From positions 1 to 64,000 of the forward strand of contig JBBEBP010000011.1 in assembly GCA_040882255.1 (NCBI GenBank): a DNA stretch of 64,000 bases, written 5' to 3'. A model generated the notes under the pieces. It was not told the origin of the DNA, searched no databases, and was given only the letters and a program-made list of their open reading frames with translations. Source of the stretch: PWQG01 sp040882255. Lineage in GTDB: Bacteria; Pseudomonadota; Gammaproteobacteria; Pseudomonadales; Pseudohongiellaceae. The position numbers and the translations under genes were made by a program. This document shows positions 47,994 through 56,376 of the stretch, one piece after another. Positions within the stretch are counted from its first letter, which is position 1. Each line of letters opens with the position of its first letter.

Positions 47994-48722
47994 ATGCTGG
48001 CGATTATCGGAGGTACGGGGCTGACCGAACTACCGGGTTTCAAGGAAGAACATACGGAAGGTGTACAGACCCCCTGGGCCCGGGAACGGGTGCTGATCGC
48101 GACGGGGACGCTGGAAGGACAGCGCATCAGTTTCGTGCCCCGTCATGGCGAGGGCCATACCGTGCCCCCGCACCGGATCAACTACCGTGCCATCATCGAC
48201 GCTCTGCAGCAGTTGGAGGTTGGCGGAGTGATTGCGGTCAACGCGGTGGGCGGTATCCACGAGAAGCTGGGGCCCGGTGGCCTGTGCATCCCTGACCAGA
48301 TCATCGACTACAGCTGGGGCCGCGAGCACACATTCCATAATGGCGACAAAGAAAGCGTTGCTCATGTGGATTTCACCCGCCCCTACGACGAAGGCATGCG
48401 GCAGCGCCTGCTTCGCGCCGCCGATGAGTGCGGCCTGGATACTCTGGGTCATGGTGTCTATGGCTGTACCCAGGGGCCACGACTGGAGACCGCCGCCGAA
48501 GTGCGCCGCCTGCAGCGCGATGGCTGTGACATGATCGGCATGACAGGTATGCCCGAGGCAGCCCTGGCGCGGGAAGCCGGATTGGCCTACGCCTGTATCG
48601 CACTGTCGGTGAACCGGGCGGCGGGGTTGTCGGACGAGGAGATCACCATGGAGGGGATTCGGGCTGTCCTCTCCTCGGGTATGGAGCGTGTGCATCGGAT
48701 CCTCTGTTCGGCTGTCCGGTAA
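47994..48722 (+). CDS. S-methyl-5'-thioinosine phosphorylase
   Basis: 242 residues of the MTA/PNP phosphorylase family. Phosphate-binding AIIGGTGLTELPGF and PRHGEGHTVPPHRINYRA, plus GCTQGPRLETAAEVR and the base-site loop SVNRAAGLSDEEIT, are clear. An Asn replaces the Asp of adenine-specific MTA phosphorylases (SVNRAAG), which fits a 6-oxopurine substrate, as in the methylthioinosine phosphorylase of Pseudomonas aeruginosa. The enzyme converts methylthioinosine and phosphate to hypoxanthine and methylthioribose-1-phosphate. The deaminase that makes its substrate (mtaD) lies at 56-58 kb. Confidence 0.88.
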   Translation: MLAIIGGTGLTELPGFKEEHTEGVQTPWARERVLIATGTLEGQRISFVPRHGEGHTVPPHRINYRAIIDALQQLEVGGVIAVNAVGGIHEKLGPGGLCIPDQIIDYSWGREHTFHNGDKESVAHVDFTRPYDEGMRQRLLRAADECGLDTLGHGVYGCTQGPRLETAAEVRRLQRDGCDMIGMTGMPEAALAREAGLAYACIALSVNRAAGLSDEEITMEGIRAVLSSGMERVHRILCSAVR

Positions 48723-48740
48723 GCACTACGTAGCACGAGT

Positions 48741-48906
48741 CTGTCGGGCGGGGGTGACGCGCAGGATCGGCCATTGTCCGGCCCCGGAAATCGGACTCCC
48801 AGGCGATCGGCGAGGGACCGCCGATCGTTCTGTCCGTGTCTATCCGATTTCCGGGGCCGGCCAAAACATGGCCTGATTGATCCTGCGCGTCACCCCCGCC
48901 CGACAG
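48741..48906. repeat. Large nested palindrome (element 1)
   Basis: A 166-base inverted repeat. The outer arms 48741-48768 and 48879-48906 pair perfectly over 28 bases. Moving inward, 48769-48774 pairs with 48868-48873 (6), 48778-48795 pairs perfectly with 48843-48860 (18), and 48804-48812 pairs with 48819-48827 (9, six-base loop). It lies between the end of the phosphorylase gene and yciI. It could be a miniature mobile element, a REP/BIME-like structure or a strong factor-independent transcription barrier; no T-run follows. Confidence 0.85.
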
Positions 48907-48992
48907 CCTCTCTACCGGTAGTTATCTGCGGAATGCAGACTCTGTTAGTCACAGGCGGGTGTTGCTCTGAGCCGGAAGTGCGCGAGAGAAGA

Positions 48993-49110
48993 GGTCCGAG
49001 CGGCGGGATGTGCCGTTCAGGAGCGTCGGCCGCCATGGATGGCGGTCGCCGAGCCTTACATGGACGTACTTGCAGGCGTCTCCTGAACGGCACATCCCGC
49101 CGCACGGACC
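48993..49110. repeat. Large nested palindrome (element 2)
   Basis: Arms 48993-49023 and 49080-49110 pair over 31 bases with one mismatch (A/A). Inside, CCGCCAT (49030-49036) pairs with ATGGCGG (49039-49045) as a tight hairpin. Its sequence differs from that of element 1, 87 bases upstream. It ends 26 bases after the yciI stop codon on the other strand, so it may also act as a bidirectional terminator. Confidence 0.8.
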
Positions 49111-49136
49111 GGGCTACGAAGTGAGAAATCCGGTCC

Positions 49137-49436
49137 TCAAGGCAACACCCGCTTGAACGGCTTTACGGTGACGCGGCTGTAGACTCCGGCTTTGACGTAG
49201 GGGTCGGCTTCGGCCCAGGCCCGCGCATCCCCCAGCGAATCAAACTCCGCGATGATCAGGCTGCCACTGAAGCCCGCTTCCCCGGGCTCTTCCGTGTCGA
49301 TGGCCGGATGGGGCCCTGCGATGACCACGCGGTTTTCCTCGGCCAGTTTCTTGACCCGGGCGATGTGCGCGGGACGTGCTTCGGCGCGCAGTGGCAGGCT
49401 GTTTTCGACGTCTTCACTGATGATGGCGTAGAGCAT
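49137..49436 (-). CDS. yciI: YciI family protein
   Basis: 99 residues from ATG 49436 with AAGGAG 10 bases upstream; longer open frame rejected. YciI fold (ferredoxin-like dimer) with LYAIISEDVENSLPLRAEAR, RPAHIARVKKLAEENRVVIA, the conserved His/Asp around GPHPAIDTEEPG, and DARAWAEADPYVKAGVYSRV. Catalytic role uncertain in this family. It is divergent from yciO, next to which it is also found in other gammaproteobacteria. Confidence 0.92.
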   Translation of the reverse strand: MLYAIISEDVENSLPLRAEARPAHIARVKKLAEENRVVIAGPHPAIDTEEPGEAGFSGSLIIAEFDSLGDARAWAEADPYVKAGVYSRVTVKPFKRVLP

Positions 49437-49597
49437 GGCAGGTGTTCTCCTTGAAAATTCCGTTGGCTGGTCGATACCATCGTGGCCGGTATCAGGTTCC
49501 TGTCGACTTGTGGTCGGCCGTCCTGTTATTGTGCGCAACATTCCGGGCCGCAAGTGGTCCGGGCGCTCCTGAAATCCGATTTTCGACGACAGGCATT

Positions 49598-50224
49598 ATG
49601 GCGGCACAGCTCATTAACATCCACCCCGACGATCCGCAGCCGCGGTTGATCAGGCAGGCTGTGGATGTGTTACGGGAAGGCGGGATCATCATTTATCCCA
49701 CCGATTCCACCTATGCCCTGGGCTGTCATATCGGGGAAAAAGCGGCGCTGGACCGCATCCGCTGGATCCGTCAGTTGCATGACAAGCACAATTTCACGCT
49801 GATGGTGCCGGATCTGTCTTCCATCGCCAACTATGCGCGGGTTGGCAACAGTGCGTTCCGCCTGCTCAAGGCCTATACACCGGGGCCCTACACCTTCATT
49901 CTCACCGCCACACCAGAGGTGCCGCGCCGTCTGATGCACCCCAAGCGCAAGACCATCGGCATCCGTGTGCCGGACAGCAACGTGGCGCAGGCGCTGATGG
50001 CGGAATTGGGCGAACCGATCATGAGTACCAGCATGATCCTGCCGGGCGAGGAGCATCCGTTGTCCGAGGTGCATGAGCTGGAAGACCGGATGGCCAATCT
50101 GGTGGATTTGATCCTTGAAAGCGGGGCCGGTGGCCTGGACCCTACCACGGTTGTGGATCTGGTGGACGGGGTCCCGGTACTGGTGCGGCAGGGCAAGGGC
50201 GATGCCGCGCCGTTCGCCGGATAA
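49598..50224 (+). CDS. yciO: YciO, Sua5/YrdC family protein
   Basis: 208 residues from ATG 49598 (AAQLINIHPDDPQPRLIRQA), the length of E. coli YciO (206). Sua5/YrdC signature: GGIIIYPTDSTYALGCHIGE, KHNFTLMVPDLSSIANYARV and GPYTFILTATPEVPRRL. The fold binds threonine, bicarbonate and ATP in the t6A pathway, but YciO is a paralogue and the main t6A enzyme is normally TsaC. The Shine-Dalgarno is weak. Confidence 0.9.
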   Translation: MAAQLINIHPDDPQPRLIRQAVDVLREGGIIIYPTDSTYALGCHIGEKAALDRIRWIRQLHDKHNFTLMVPDLSSIANYARVGNSAFRLLKAYTPGPYTFILTATPEVPRRLMHPKRKTIGIRVPDSNVAQALMAELGEPIMSTSMILPGEEHPLSEVHELEDRMANLVDLILESGAGGLDPTTVVDLVDGVPVLVRQGKGDAAPFAG

Positions 50225-50250
50225 AACCCTTCGTATTCGCCCCTGTCATT

Positions 50251-50259
50251 TGCCATAAT
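50251..50259 (+). promoter_or_regulatory. Extended -10 promoter candidate for trpS
   Basis: TGC followed by CATAAT (50254-50259) gives an extended -10 element. A start of transcription near 50266 would leave out the in-frame TTG at 50266 and favours the trpS start at 50317. Confidence 0.4.
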
Positions 50260-50316
50260 ACCGCTTTGGAGAATGACCGGGTTGATCCCGGAAAACCCCT
50301 GGATTCGGAGCAGGTT

Positions 50317-51534
50317 TTGTCTAACGTCAATTCGCAGAAACGGGTGCTGTCGGGCATGCGTCCCACCGGCAAGCTGCACCTGGGCCATTATCATGGCGTT
50401 CTCAAGAACTGGGTCAAACTGCAACACGAGTATGAATGCTTCTTCTTTGTGGCGGACTGGCATGCGCTGACCACGCATTATTCCACGCCGCAGGTGATTG
50501 AAGAGAACGTGATGGACATGGTGATCGACTGGCTGGCGGCAGGCGTCAATCCCGGTTCGGCCTCGATCTTCATCCAGTCGCGCATCCCGGAGCACGCCGA
50601 ACTGCATCTGCTGCTGTCCATGATGACACCGCTGGGCTGGCTGGAGCGCGTTCCCAGCTACAAGGATCAGCAGGAGAAATTGCGGGAGAAGGACCTGGAG
50701 ACCTATGGTTTCCTGGGCTACCCGCTGTTGCAGAGCGCCGATATCCTCATCTACCGCGCCGGTCATGTGCCGGTCGGTGCCGATCAGGTGGCGCACGTTG
50801 AGCTGACCCGCGAGGTGGCCCGGCGTTTCAACTATCTGTACGGGCGCGAGCCGGGATTCGAGGAGAACGCGGAAGCCGCCATCAAGAAAATGGGCAAGAA
50901 AACCGCCCGACTCTACAACTCGCTGCGTACCGCCTATCAGGAGCAGGGAGACATCCCGGCCCTGGACCGGGCCAAGGCGTTGCTGGAAGAGCAGCAGAAC
51001 ATCTCCCTCGGTGACAAGGAGCGCCTGTACGGCTATCTCGAGGGGGGCGGCAAGATGATCCTGCAGGAGCCCCAGGCATTGCTGACGCCCGCCTCCAGGA
51101 TGCCGGGGCTGGACGGGCAGAAGATGTCCAAGTCCTATGAAAACACCATCGCGTTGCGCGAGCCGGTGGACAATATCGAGAAGAAAATCCGCACCATGCC
51201 CACGGATCCGGCACGCGTGCGCCGCACGGACCCGGGCGATCCGGACAAATGCCCGGTCTGGCAACTTCATGAGGTCTACTCTGACGAGAAAACCCGCGAT
51301 TGGGTGCAGACCGGCTGCCGCAGTGCCGGCATCGGGTGTCTGGAATGCAAGAAGCCGGTCGTCGATGCGGTGATTGCCGAGCTGGAACCGATCCAGGCCG
51401 AAGCCCGACAATACGAGAAGGACCCGGACGTGGTGCGTTCGATCATTGCCGATGGCTGTGATGTGGCGCGCGAATCGGCCCGGGAGACGATACAGGATGT
51501 GCGACAGGCCATGGGCCTGAACTACAATCGTTGA
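50317..51534 (+). CDS. trpS: Tryptophanyl-tRNA synthetase with a [4Fe-4S]-type cysteine motif
   Basis: 405 residues from a TTG at 50317, which has GGAG 8 bases upstream and starts the homologous region (SNVNSQKRVLSGMRPTG). Class I synthetase with the HIGH-type motif GKLHLGHYHG, Trp-pocket stretches and KMSKS in GLDGQKMSKSYEN. An insertion of about 80 residues (177-257) is typical of the longer proteobacterial form. Near the C-terminus Cys312, Cys334, Cys341 and Cys344 form C-x21-C-x6-C-x2-C, almost the C-x22-C-x6-C-x2-C that binds a [4Fe-4S] cluster in Thermotoga maritima TrpRS. The cluster was suggested to help anticodon recognition. Confidence 0.93.
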   Translation: MSNVNSQKRVLSGMRPTGKLHLGHYHGVLKNWVKLQHEYECFFFVADWHALTTHYSTPQVIEENVMDMVIDWLAAGVNPGSASIFIQSRIPEHAELHLLLSMMTPLGWLERVPSYKDQQEKLREKDLETYGFLGYPLLQSADILIYRAGHVPVGADQVAHVELTREVARRFNYLYGREPGFEENAEAAIKKMGKKTARLYNSLRTAYQEQGDIPALDRAKALLEEQQNISLGDKERLYGYLEGGGKMILQEPQALLTPASRMPGLDGQKMSKSYENTIALREPVDNIEKKIRTMPTDPARVRRTDPGDPDKCPVWQLHEVYSDEKTRDWVQTGCRSAGIGCLECKKPVVDAVIAELEPIQAEARQYEKDPDVVRSIIADGCDVARESARETIQDVRQAMGLNYNR

Positions 51535-51565
51535 TCGTCGTTGCGGTCAGCGGTCGGATGGAGCA

Positions 51566-52390
51566 ATGAACGCAGAAGCCACAGCAGAAACCGGGAATGA
51601 AACCCTGGCACAACAGGAGATGCCTTTCGCATATGTGGCGGGGCAGGCGGTCACCGAGTTACCGCGGGATCTGTATATTCCGCCCGACGCCCTGGAAGTC
51701 TTTCTGGAGGCCTTCGAGGGACCGCTGGATCTGCTGCTATACCTGATCAAACGGCAGAACATCGACATCCTGGAAATCGATGTGGCGCTGATCACGGACC
51801 AGTATATGGCCTATGTGGAGCTGATGGAGGCCCACCAGTTCGAACTGGCCGCCGAATATCTGGTCATGGCCGCGATGCTGGCCGAGATCAAGTCGCGCAT
51901 GCTGTTGCCCCGTTCCCGTGACGAGGAAGAAGACGAAGAAGATCCCCGCGCACAGCTGATCCGCCGTCTGCAGGAATACGAGCGTTACAAGAAGGCCGCC
52001 GAGGAGCTGGACGATCTGCCCCGCCTGGAACGGGATATTTTCCCGGCCGTTGCCCAGGACCAGGGTTTTGAGCGTCCCACGGCCGAGCCAGTGGTGGAAC
52101 TGGAGGAGATCCTGCGGGCGCTGGCTTCAGTGCTGCGCCGGGGGGACATGTTCGAGCATCACCATGTGCAACGTGAAACACTTTCCACAAGGGAAAAGAT
52201 GTCCGAAATACTGGTGCGGCTCAACGCAGATCGTTTTGTGCCACTGGTCTCGTTGCTGATGCGCGAGGAAGGCCGTCTTGGCGTCGTGGTAACCTTTCTG
52301 GCCGTCATGGAACTGATAAAGGATTCACTGGTCGAGGTGGTTCAGACCGAACCCTTCGGCCCCATTCATCTGAAGGCACGCACGGAATGA
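51566..52390 (+). CDS. scpA: Segregation and condensation protein A
   Basis: 274 residues, normal. Kleisin that bridges SMC and ScpB. FEGPLDLLLYLIKRQNIDIL is the family's N-terminal signature, and LAAEYLVMAAMLAEIKSRML follows. The C-terminal winged helix (FLAVMELIKDSLVEVVQTE) is complete. It overlaps scpB by four bases. Confidence 0.95.
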   Translation: MNAEATAETGNETLAQQEMPFAYVAGQAVTELPRDLYIPPDALEVFLEAFEGPLDLLLYLIKRQNIDILEIDVALITDQYMAYVELMEAHQFELAAEYLVMAAMLAEIKSRMLLPRSRDEEEDEEDPRAQLIRRLQEYERYKKAAEELDDLPRLERDIFPAVAQDQGFERPTAEPVVELEEILRALASVLRRGDMFEHHHVQRETLSTREKMSEILVRLNADRFVPLVSLLMREEGRLGVVVTFLAVMELIKDSLVEVVQTEPFGPIHLKARTE

Positions 52391-53340
52391 CCGAACAACA
52401 ACAGGAACCCGGACAGGATCCGGAACAGAACGGGCAGGGGCCGGCGGATACGGCTGTCGATGAGGCGCCGGTGGAACGTATTCCGCTGGAGGCCGCTATG
52501 TTGCGGCAGATCATCGAGGGCTTGCTGATGGCGGCCGGCAAGCCGCTTTCGCTGGAGGCCATGCAGTCGATTTTCGAGGAACACGAACGTCCGGAGAAGG
52601 AAGAGCTGAGGACCGCGCTGTCGCAGATTGAACAGGATTGCGAAGGCCGTGGCTATCTACTGAAGGAAGTGGGATCCGGTTTCCGTTTTCAGGTCCGTGA
52701 GTCGCTCAGCGCCTGGGTGTCCCGTCTGTGGGATGAGAAGCCGCAGCGTTATACCCGTGCCATGCTGGAGACGTTGGCCCTGATCGCCTACCGCCAGCCG
52801 ATCACACGAGGCGATATCGAAGAGATCCGCGGCGTGGGTGTCAGTTCTACCATCATCCGCACGTTGCTGGATCGTGAATGGGTTCGTGTGGTCGGTCATC
52901 GCGATGTGCCGGGCCGGCCGGCCATGTTCGCCACCACCCGCCAGTTTCTGGACTACTTCGACCTGAAAAGTCTGCAGGAGCTGCCGCCGTTGTCGGAGAT
53001 CCGTGATCTGGATCAGCTCAATGGCGAGCTGGAACTGGATGACGAGCCGGGCGATAGCCGTGTTCTGGACCTGCCCGATGAAGAAGACGGGACGCCCGCG
53101 CCGGGCCAGAACGGGGAAGAAGGCGACGATCCTGAACAAGGCGAAGAAGGGGAAAGTCGCCCCGCATGGTCTGAGGAAGAGTTGCCCGACGAGGAAGAAG
53201 CGATGGCGTTGGCCCGGCGGCCCCTGGATGACATCCTGTCCAATCCGGATCTGGATGACGATGCCTCGGAAGATGAGGATGTTGAGGGCCCGAACAATGA
53301 CGAGCCACCACATGAAGAAGATGACGGGGAGCGGAACTGA
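52387..53340 (+). CDS. scpB: Segregation and condensation protein B with a long acidic tail
   Basis: 317 residues. The first 210 are the double winged-helix ScpB core (LRQIIEGLLMAAGKPLSLEA, LETLALIAYRQPITRGDIEE, GRPAMFATTRQFLDYFDLKS). The last 107 residues are very rich in Asp and Glu (DEEDGTPAPGQNGEEGDDPE and similar), with no clear fold. ScpB proteins are usually 180-260 residues long, so the tail is unusual. It is coupled to scpA and overlaps rluB as TGATG. Confidence 0.94.
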   Translation: MTEQQQEPGQDPEQNGQGPADTAVDEAPVERIPLEAAMLRQIIEGLLMAAGKPLSLEAMQSIFEEHERPEKEELRTALSQIEQDCEGRGYLLKEVGSGFRFQVRESLSAWVSRLWDEKPQRYTRAMLETLALIAYRQPITRGDIEEIRGVGVSSTIIRTLLDREWVRVVGHRDVPGRPAMFATTRQFLDYFDLKSLQELPPLSEIRDLDQLNGELELDDEPGDSRVLDLPDEEDGTPAPGQNGEEGDDPEQGEEGESRPAWSEEELPDEEEAMALARRPLDDILSNPDLDDDASEDEDVEGPNNDEPPHEEDDGERN

Positions 53341-54170
53341 TGGCGCAGCAGATGGCTGACGAGAAGCTCCAGAAAGTGCTGGCCCGCGCCGGCTTTGGCT
53401 CACGCCGTGAACTCGAGAAATGGATCAGCGACGGGCGCGTTATTGTCAATGGCACTCCGGCGCGACTGGGCGACAGGGTAAGTGAGGAAGACAAAATCAC
53501 CGTGGATGGCAAGAAGGTGCAGCTGTCATCACGCAAACAATTAGCGCCGCGTGTCCTTCTCTACAACAAGCCGGAAGGCGAAATCTGCTCACGGAAGGAT
53601 ACCGAAGGTCGTCCGACTGTTTACGACCGGTTACCCGATGTTCACCATGCACGCTGGGTTGCCGTGGGCCGTCTCGACATCAATACCGCCGGCCTGTTGC
53701 TGTTCACCACCGATGGTGAGCTGGCCAACCGCCTGATGCATCCCTCCGCCAATATCGACCGGGAGTACGCGGTCCGGGTCAAGGGCGAAGTGACGGATGC
53801 CATGCTGGAAGCCATGCGCGAGGGTGTCGATATGGATGGACATCTCTGCCGGTTCACGGATATCCAGTACTTTGGCGGAGAGGGTGTCAATCACTGGTAT
53901 CACGTGGTCATCATGGAAGGCCGCAACCGGGAGGTGCGCCGCATCTGGGAAAGTTTCGGCGTTCAGGTCAGCCGCCTCAAGCGCGTTCGCTACGGACCGG
54001 CGTTCATTCCCAGCCAGGTCAGAAAGGGTCAGTTCTACGAATATACGCCCAAGGAAGTGGCCGGGCTGTACGAACTGGTGGGGCTGAAGGTGCCGTCCAC
54101 GCCGGCGGCGGTTCGCAGGCCCCTGCGAAAGTCCTCCACGCGGCGTCCACGGCAGGGTGGACGCGGCTGA
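53340..54170 (+). CDS. rluB: 23S rRNA pseudouridine synthase B
   Basis: 276 residues. An N-terminal S4 RNA-binding domain (KLQKVLARAGFGSRRELEKW) precedes the RsuA-type synthase domain with its catalytic Asp in VGRLDINTAGLLLFTTDGEL. RluB makes pseudouridine 2605 in E. coli 23S rRNA. A basic Arg-rich tail (RRPLRKSSTRRPRQGGRG) is typical. The scpA-scpB-rluB order is common in gammaproteobacteria. It converges with yciK 9 bases away. Confidence 0.94.
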   Translation: MAQQMADEKLQKVLARAGFGSRRELEKWISDGRVIVNGTPARLGDRVSEEDKITVDGKKVQLSSRKQLAPRVLLYNKPEGEICSRKDTEGRPTVYDRLPDVHHARWVAVGRLDINTAGLLLFTTDGELANRLMHPSANIDREYAVRVKGEVTDAMLEAMREGVDMDGHLCRFTDIQYFGGEGVNHWYHVVIMEGRNREVRRIWESFGVQVSRLKRVRYGPAFIPSQVRKGQFYEYTPKEVAGLYELVGLKVPSTPAAVRRPLRKSSTRRPRQGGRG

Positions 54171-54179
54171 TCGCCTGCC

Positions 54180-54953
54180 TCAGTCCGGAATGCCGGACAG
54201 GAAGTCGGGGATATTCAGGGCCTGGCCGTGCAACGACCGACTGTCGGGGCCCAGCAGGTACAGGTAGGCTGGTGTCAGAGATTCCGGCGTCGGCAGGGCA
54301 GCAGGATCTTCTGCCGGGTAGGCGGCACGGCGCATCGCGGTGCGGGTAGCGCCCGGGTTGATGCTGTTGACGCGGATGGCGCTGGTCCGATTCAACTCGG
54401 CTGCGAACACCTGCATCATGCCTTCCACGGCAAACTTGCTGATCGCGTAGCCACCCCAGTAGGCCCGGCCCTGCCGGCCCACTGAGGAGGACGTGAACAG
54501 CAACCTGGCATCGGCCGACGCCTGCAGTGCCGGCAGCAGGGCCCGGGTCATCAGGAAACAGGCGTTCACGTTGACCTGCATCAGTTTCATCCATTGCTGG
54601 GGTTCGGTGAATTGCAATGGATTCAGGGAGCCCAGCAGACCGGCATTGTGCAGCAGCCCATCCAGGGCCTGGAACTGGTCCTGGATGCCGCTGGCGAGGG
54701 CGTCGTAATCCTCGGTACCAGCGGTGGCCAGGTCCATGGGGTGAATGACCGGTTCGGTGTGGCCGGCGGCGACGATACTGTCGTAGACCGACTCCAGCTT
54801 CTTCTTTGTGCGGCCCAGCAGGATGACACGGGCCCCATGAGCGGCGGCGGCCTCGGCCACTGCCCGGCCGATGCCATCACCGGCGCCGGTGATCAGAATG
54901 GTACGATCCTGCAACAGGGTATCTGGCAGTGAGATATCATTGGTGGTGGTCAT
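54180..54953 (-). CDS. yciK: YciK-like short-chain dehydrogenase
   Basis: 257 residues from ATG 54953, overlapping the mupP stop as ATGA. SDR fold with the cofactor motif LITGAGDGIGRAVAEAAAAH, NAGLLGSLNPLQ, a catalytic Ser in LFTSSSVGRQG and YAISK (Tyr-x3-Lys). The substrate is unknown. It is the last gene of mtaD-ubiG-mupP-yciK. Confidence 0.92.
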   Translation of the reverse strand: MTTTNDISLPDTLLQDRTILITGAGDGIGRAVAEAAAAHGARVILLGRTKKKLESVYDSIVAAGHTEPVIHPMDLATAGTEDYDALASGIQDQFQALDGLLHNAGLLGSLNPLQFTEPQQWMKLMQVNVNACFLMTRALLPALQASADARLLFTSSSVGRQGRAYWGGYAISKFAVEGMMQVFAAELNRTSAIRVNSINPGATRTAMRRAAYPAEDPAALPTPESLTPAYLYLLGPDSRSLHGQALNIPDFLSGIPD

Positions 54954-55645
54954 GAGGATTCCTGATGTTCGGGCAAGTGCAGCCAGCTGGCCAGATCTCC
55001 GGCGCTGGCGAGAATATGATCGGCGCCCCAGTGGGCCGGGTTGGAATCGGCCGGCAGATAGCCCCAGGCCGCCACTGCGGTGCGCATGCCGGCGGCACGG
55101 CCAGCTTCCACGTCCCTGGGATGGTCGCCGATATAGACGCTGTCCGCAGCAGAGCGCTCCAGCCTCTGGCAGGCCAGCAGCAGGGGTTCGGGGTCCGGCT
55201 TGGTATGGCGGACGTGCTCGGGGCAGACCAGCACGGCGCAGCGCCGGCTCAGGGAAAGGGCATCCAACAGCGTGCGGGAGAATGATTCCGGCTTGTTGGT
55301 GACCACGCCCCAGGGAATACCCAGCGCTTCCAATTGCAGCAGGGGGCCATTCAGCCCGTCGTAAACCGTCGCCCGGCTGTGCTGGACCTGTTCTCCATAC
55401 AGAGTCAGCAGTCGCTGGTGCCACCGCGTGAAATCGGCATCTTCCGGCTTCAATCCCAGTGTCAGGGTGACCAGCGCCCGTGCGCCGGCCGATACGGTCT
55501 GATGCAATTGGTGTTGCTGCGGTGCGGCACCGCCGGCTTCATCGGCGAGCTGCTGCAGGACGGCGGCAAAGTCCGCCGCAGTGTCCAGCAGTGTGCCATC
55601 CAGGTCGAACAGTACACAGGCGGGCAGGGATCCGTGCTGCGTCAT
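54950..55645 (-). CDS. mupP: N-acetylmuramic acid 6-phosphate phosphatase
   Basis: 231 residues. HAD phosphatase with DxD in CVLFDLDGTLLDT, the Thr motif GVVTNKPESFS, and KPDPEPLLLAC with GDHPRDVEAGRAAGM. By sequence alone it could be called phosphoglycolate phosphatase (gph). The position between ubiG and yciK is that of Pseudomonas mupP, which works in murein recycling before AmgK and MurU. It overlaps ubiG and yciK by four bases each. Confidence 0.85.
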   Translation of the reverse strand: MTQHGSLPACVLFDLDGTLLDTAADFAAVLQQLADEAGGAAPQQHQLHQTVSAGARALVTLTLGLKPEDADFTRWHQRLLTLYGEQVQHSRATVYDGLNGPLLQLEALGIPWGVVTNKPESFSRTLLDALSLSRRCAVLVCPEHVRHTKPDPEPLLLACQRLERSAADSVYIGDHPRDVEAGRAAGMRTAVAAWGYLPADSNPAHWGADHILASAGDLASWLHLPEHQESS

Positions 55646-56376
55646 GCCGGGCCGTCTCCTTCTGTGTTGTCCGGGCCGGGTTTGCGATAGTGGACCAGGT
55701 AATTGACGTCCACGTTGTTTTGCAGAAAATAACGCCGCGTCAGTGGGTTGTAACCCATCCCCCGGCTTTCGCCGCGCTGCAGGTCGTGGGCACGGCACCA
55801 ACCGTCCAGCTCGGATGGCCGGATGAAGCGTTCGTATTCGTGGGTGCCGCGTGGCAACAATTTCAACACATACTCCGCGCCGACAATGGCGAAAAGCCAG
55901 GCCTTCGGGTTGCGATTGATGGTGGAGAAGAACAGGTGGCCGCCGGGGCGGGCCAATCGGGCGCAGGCCTCGACCACGGCCGCCGGGTCCGGGACATGCT
56001 CGAGCATTTCCAGGCAGGTGACAATGTCGTACTGCTCTGGCTCGCGTTCGGCCAGGGCTTCGGCGGACAGGTTCTCGTAGCGTATGTCCAGGCCGCTCTC
56101 CAACTGGTGCAGGCGGGCTACGGAAAGGGAGGCTTCGGCCAGGTCGATGGCGGTCATGTCGGCGCCGTGGTGTGCCAGTGCCTCGCTTAACAGGCCTCCG
56201 CCGCAACCGATATCGACGCATTTCTGTCCGGCGGGATTGACCTTGCTGCTGATGAAGCCGACCCGCAACGGATTGATCTCGTGCAGTGGACGGAACTCAC
56301 TGTCGGGATCCCACCAGCGCGCGGCCAGTGACTCGAATTTGTGGATCTCGTGTTGATCGACATTGTGGTTCATCAT
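55642..56376 (-). CDS. ubiG: Ubiquinone biosynthesis O-methyltransferase
   Basis: 244 residues. SAM-dependent methyltransferase with motif I VDIGCGGGLLSEALAHHGAD, the family's WWDPDSEFRPLHEINPLR near the N-terminus, and FFSTINRNPKAWLFAIVGAE. It methylates two hydroxyl groups in ubiquinone synthesis. ATG 56376 or the next ATG (56373) overlaps the mtaD stop. Confidence 0.95.
   Translation of the reverse strand: MMNHNVDQHEIHKFESLAARWWDPDSEFRPLHEINPLRVGFISSKVNPAGQKCVDIGCGGGLLSEALAHHGADMTAIDLAEASLSVARLHQLESGLDIRYENLSAEALAEREPEQYDIVTCLEMLEHVPDPAAVVEACARLARPGGHLFFSTINRNPKAWLFAIVGAEYVLKLLPRGTHEYERFIRPSELDGWCRAHDLQRGESRGMGYNPLTRRYFLQNNVDVNYLVHYRKPGPDNTEGDGPA

Larger units (their letters stand above)
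48723..49136. other. Intergenic region holding two large palindromes
   Basis: 414 bases between the convergent phosphorylase and yciI genes. Two large hairpin elements fill most of it. Open frames here are by-products of the inverted repeats; I see no gene. Confidence 0.7.

Noticed and set aside
48741..49110. Integron attC sites or CRISPR repeats
   Set aside because: No integrase, no attC core triplets, no regular spacing; the two palindromes differ in sequence.
50266..50316. Upstream TTG start for trpS
   Set aside because: No ribosome-binding site, lies at the predicted transcription start, and adds residues without family similarity.
49888..51411. 507-codon open frame antisense to yciO and trpS
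   Set aside because: Covers two certain genes and their intergenic promoter; translation has no recognisable motif.
54950..55645. Phosphoglycolate phosphatase (gph) call
   Set aside because: Sequence allows it, but the ubiG-X-yciK position is that of mupP, so mupP is preferred.
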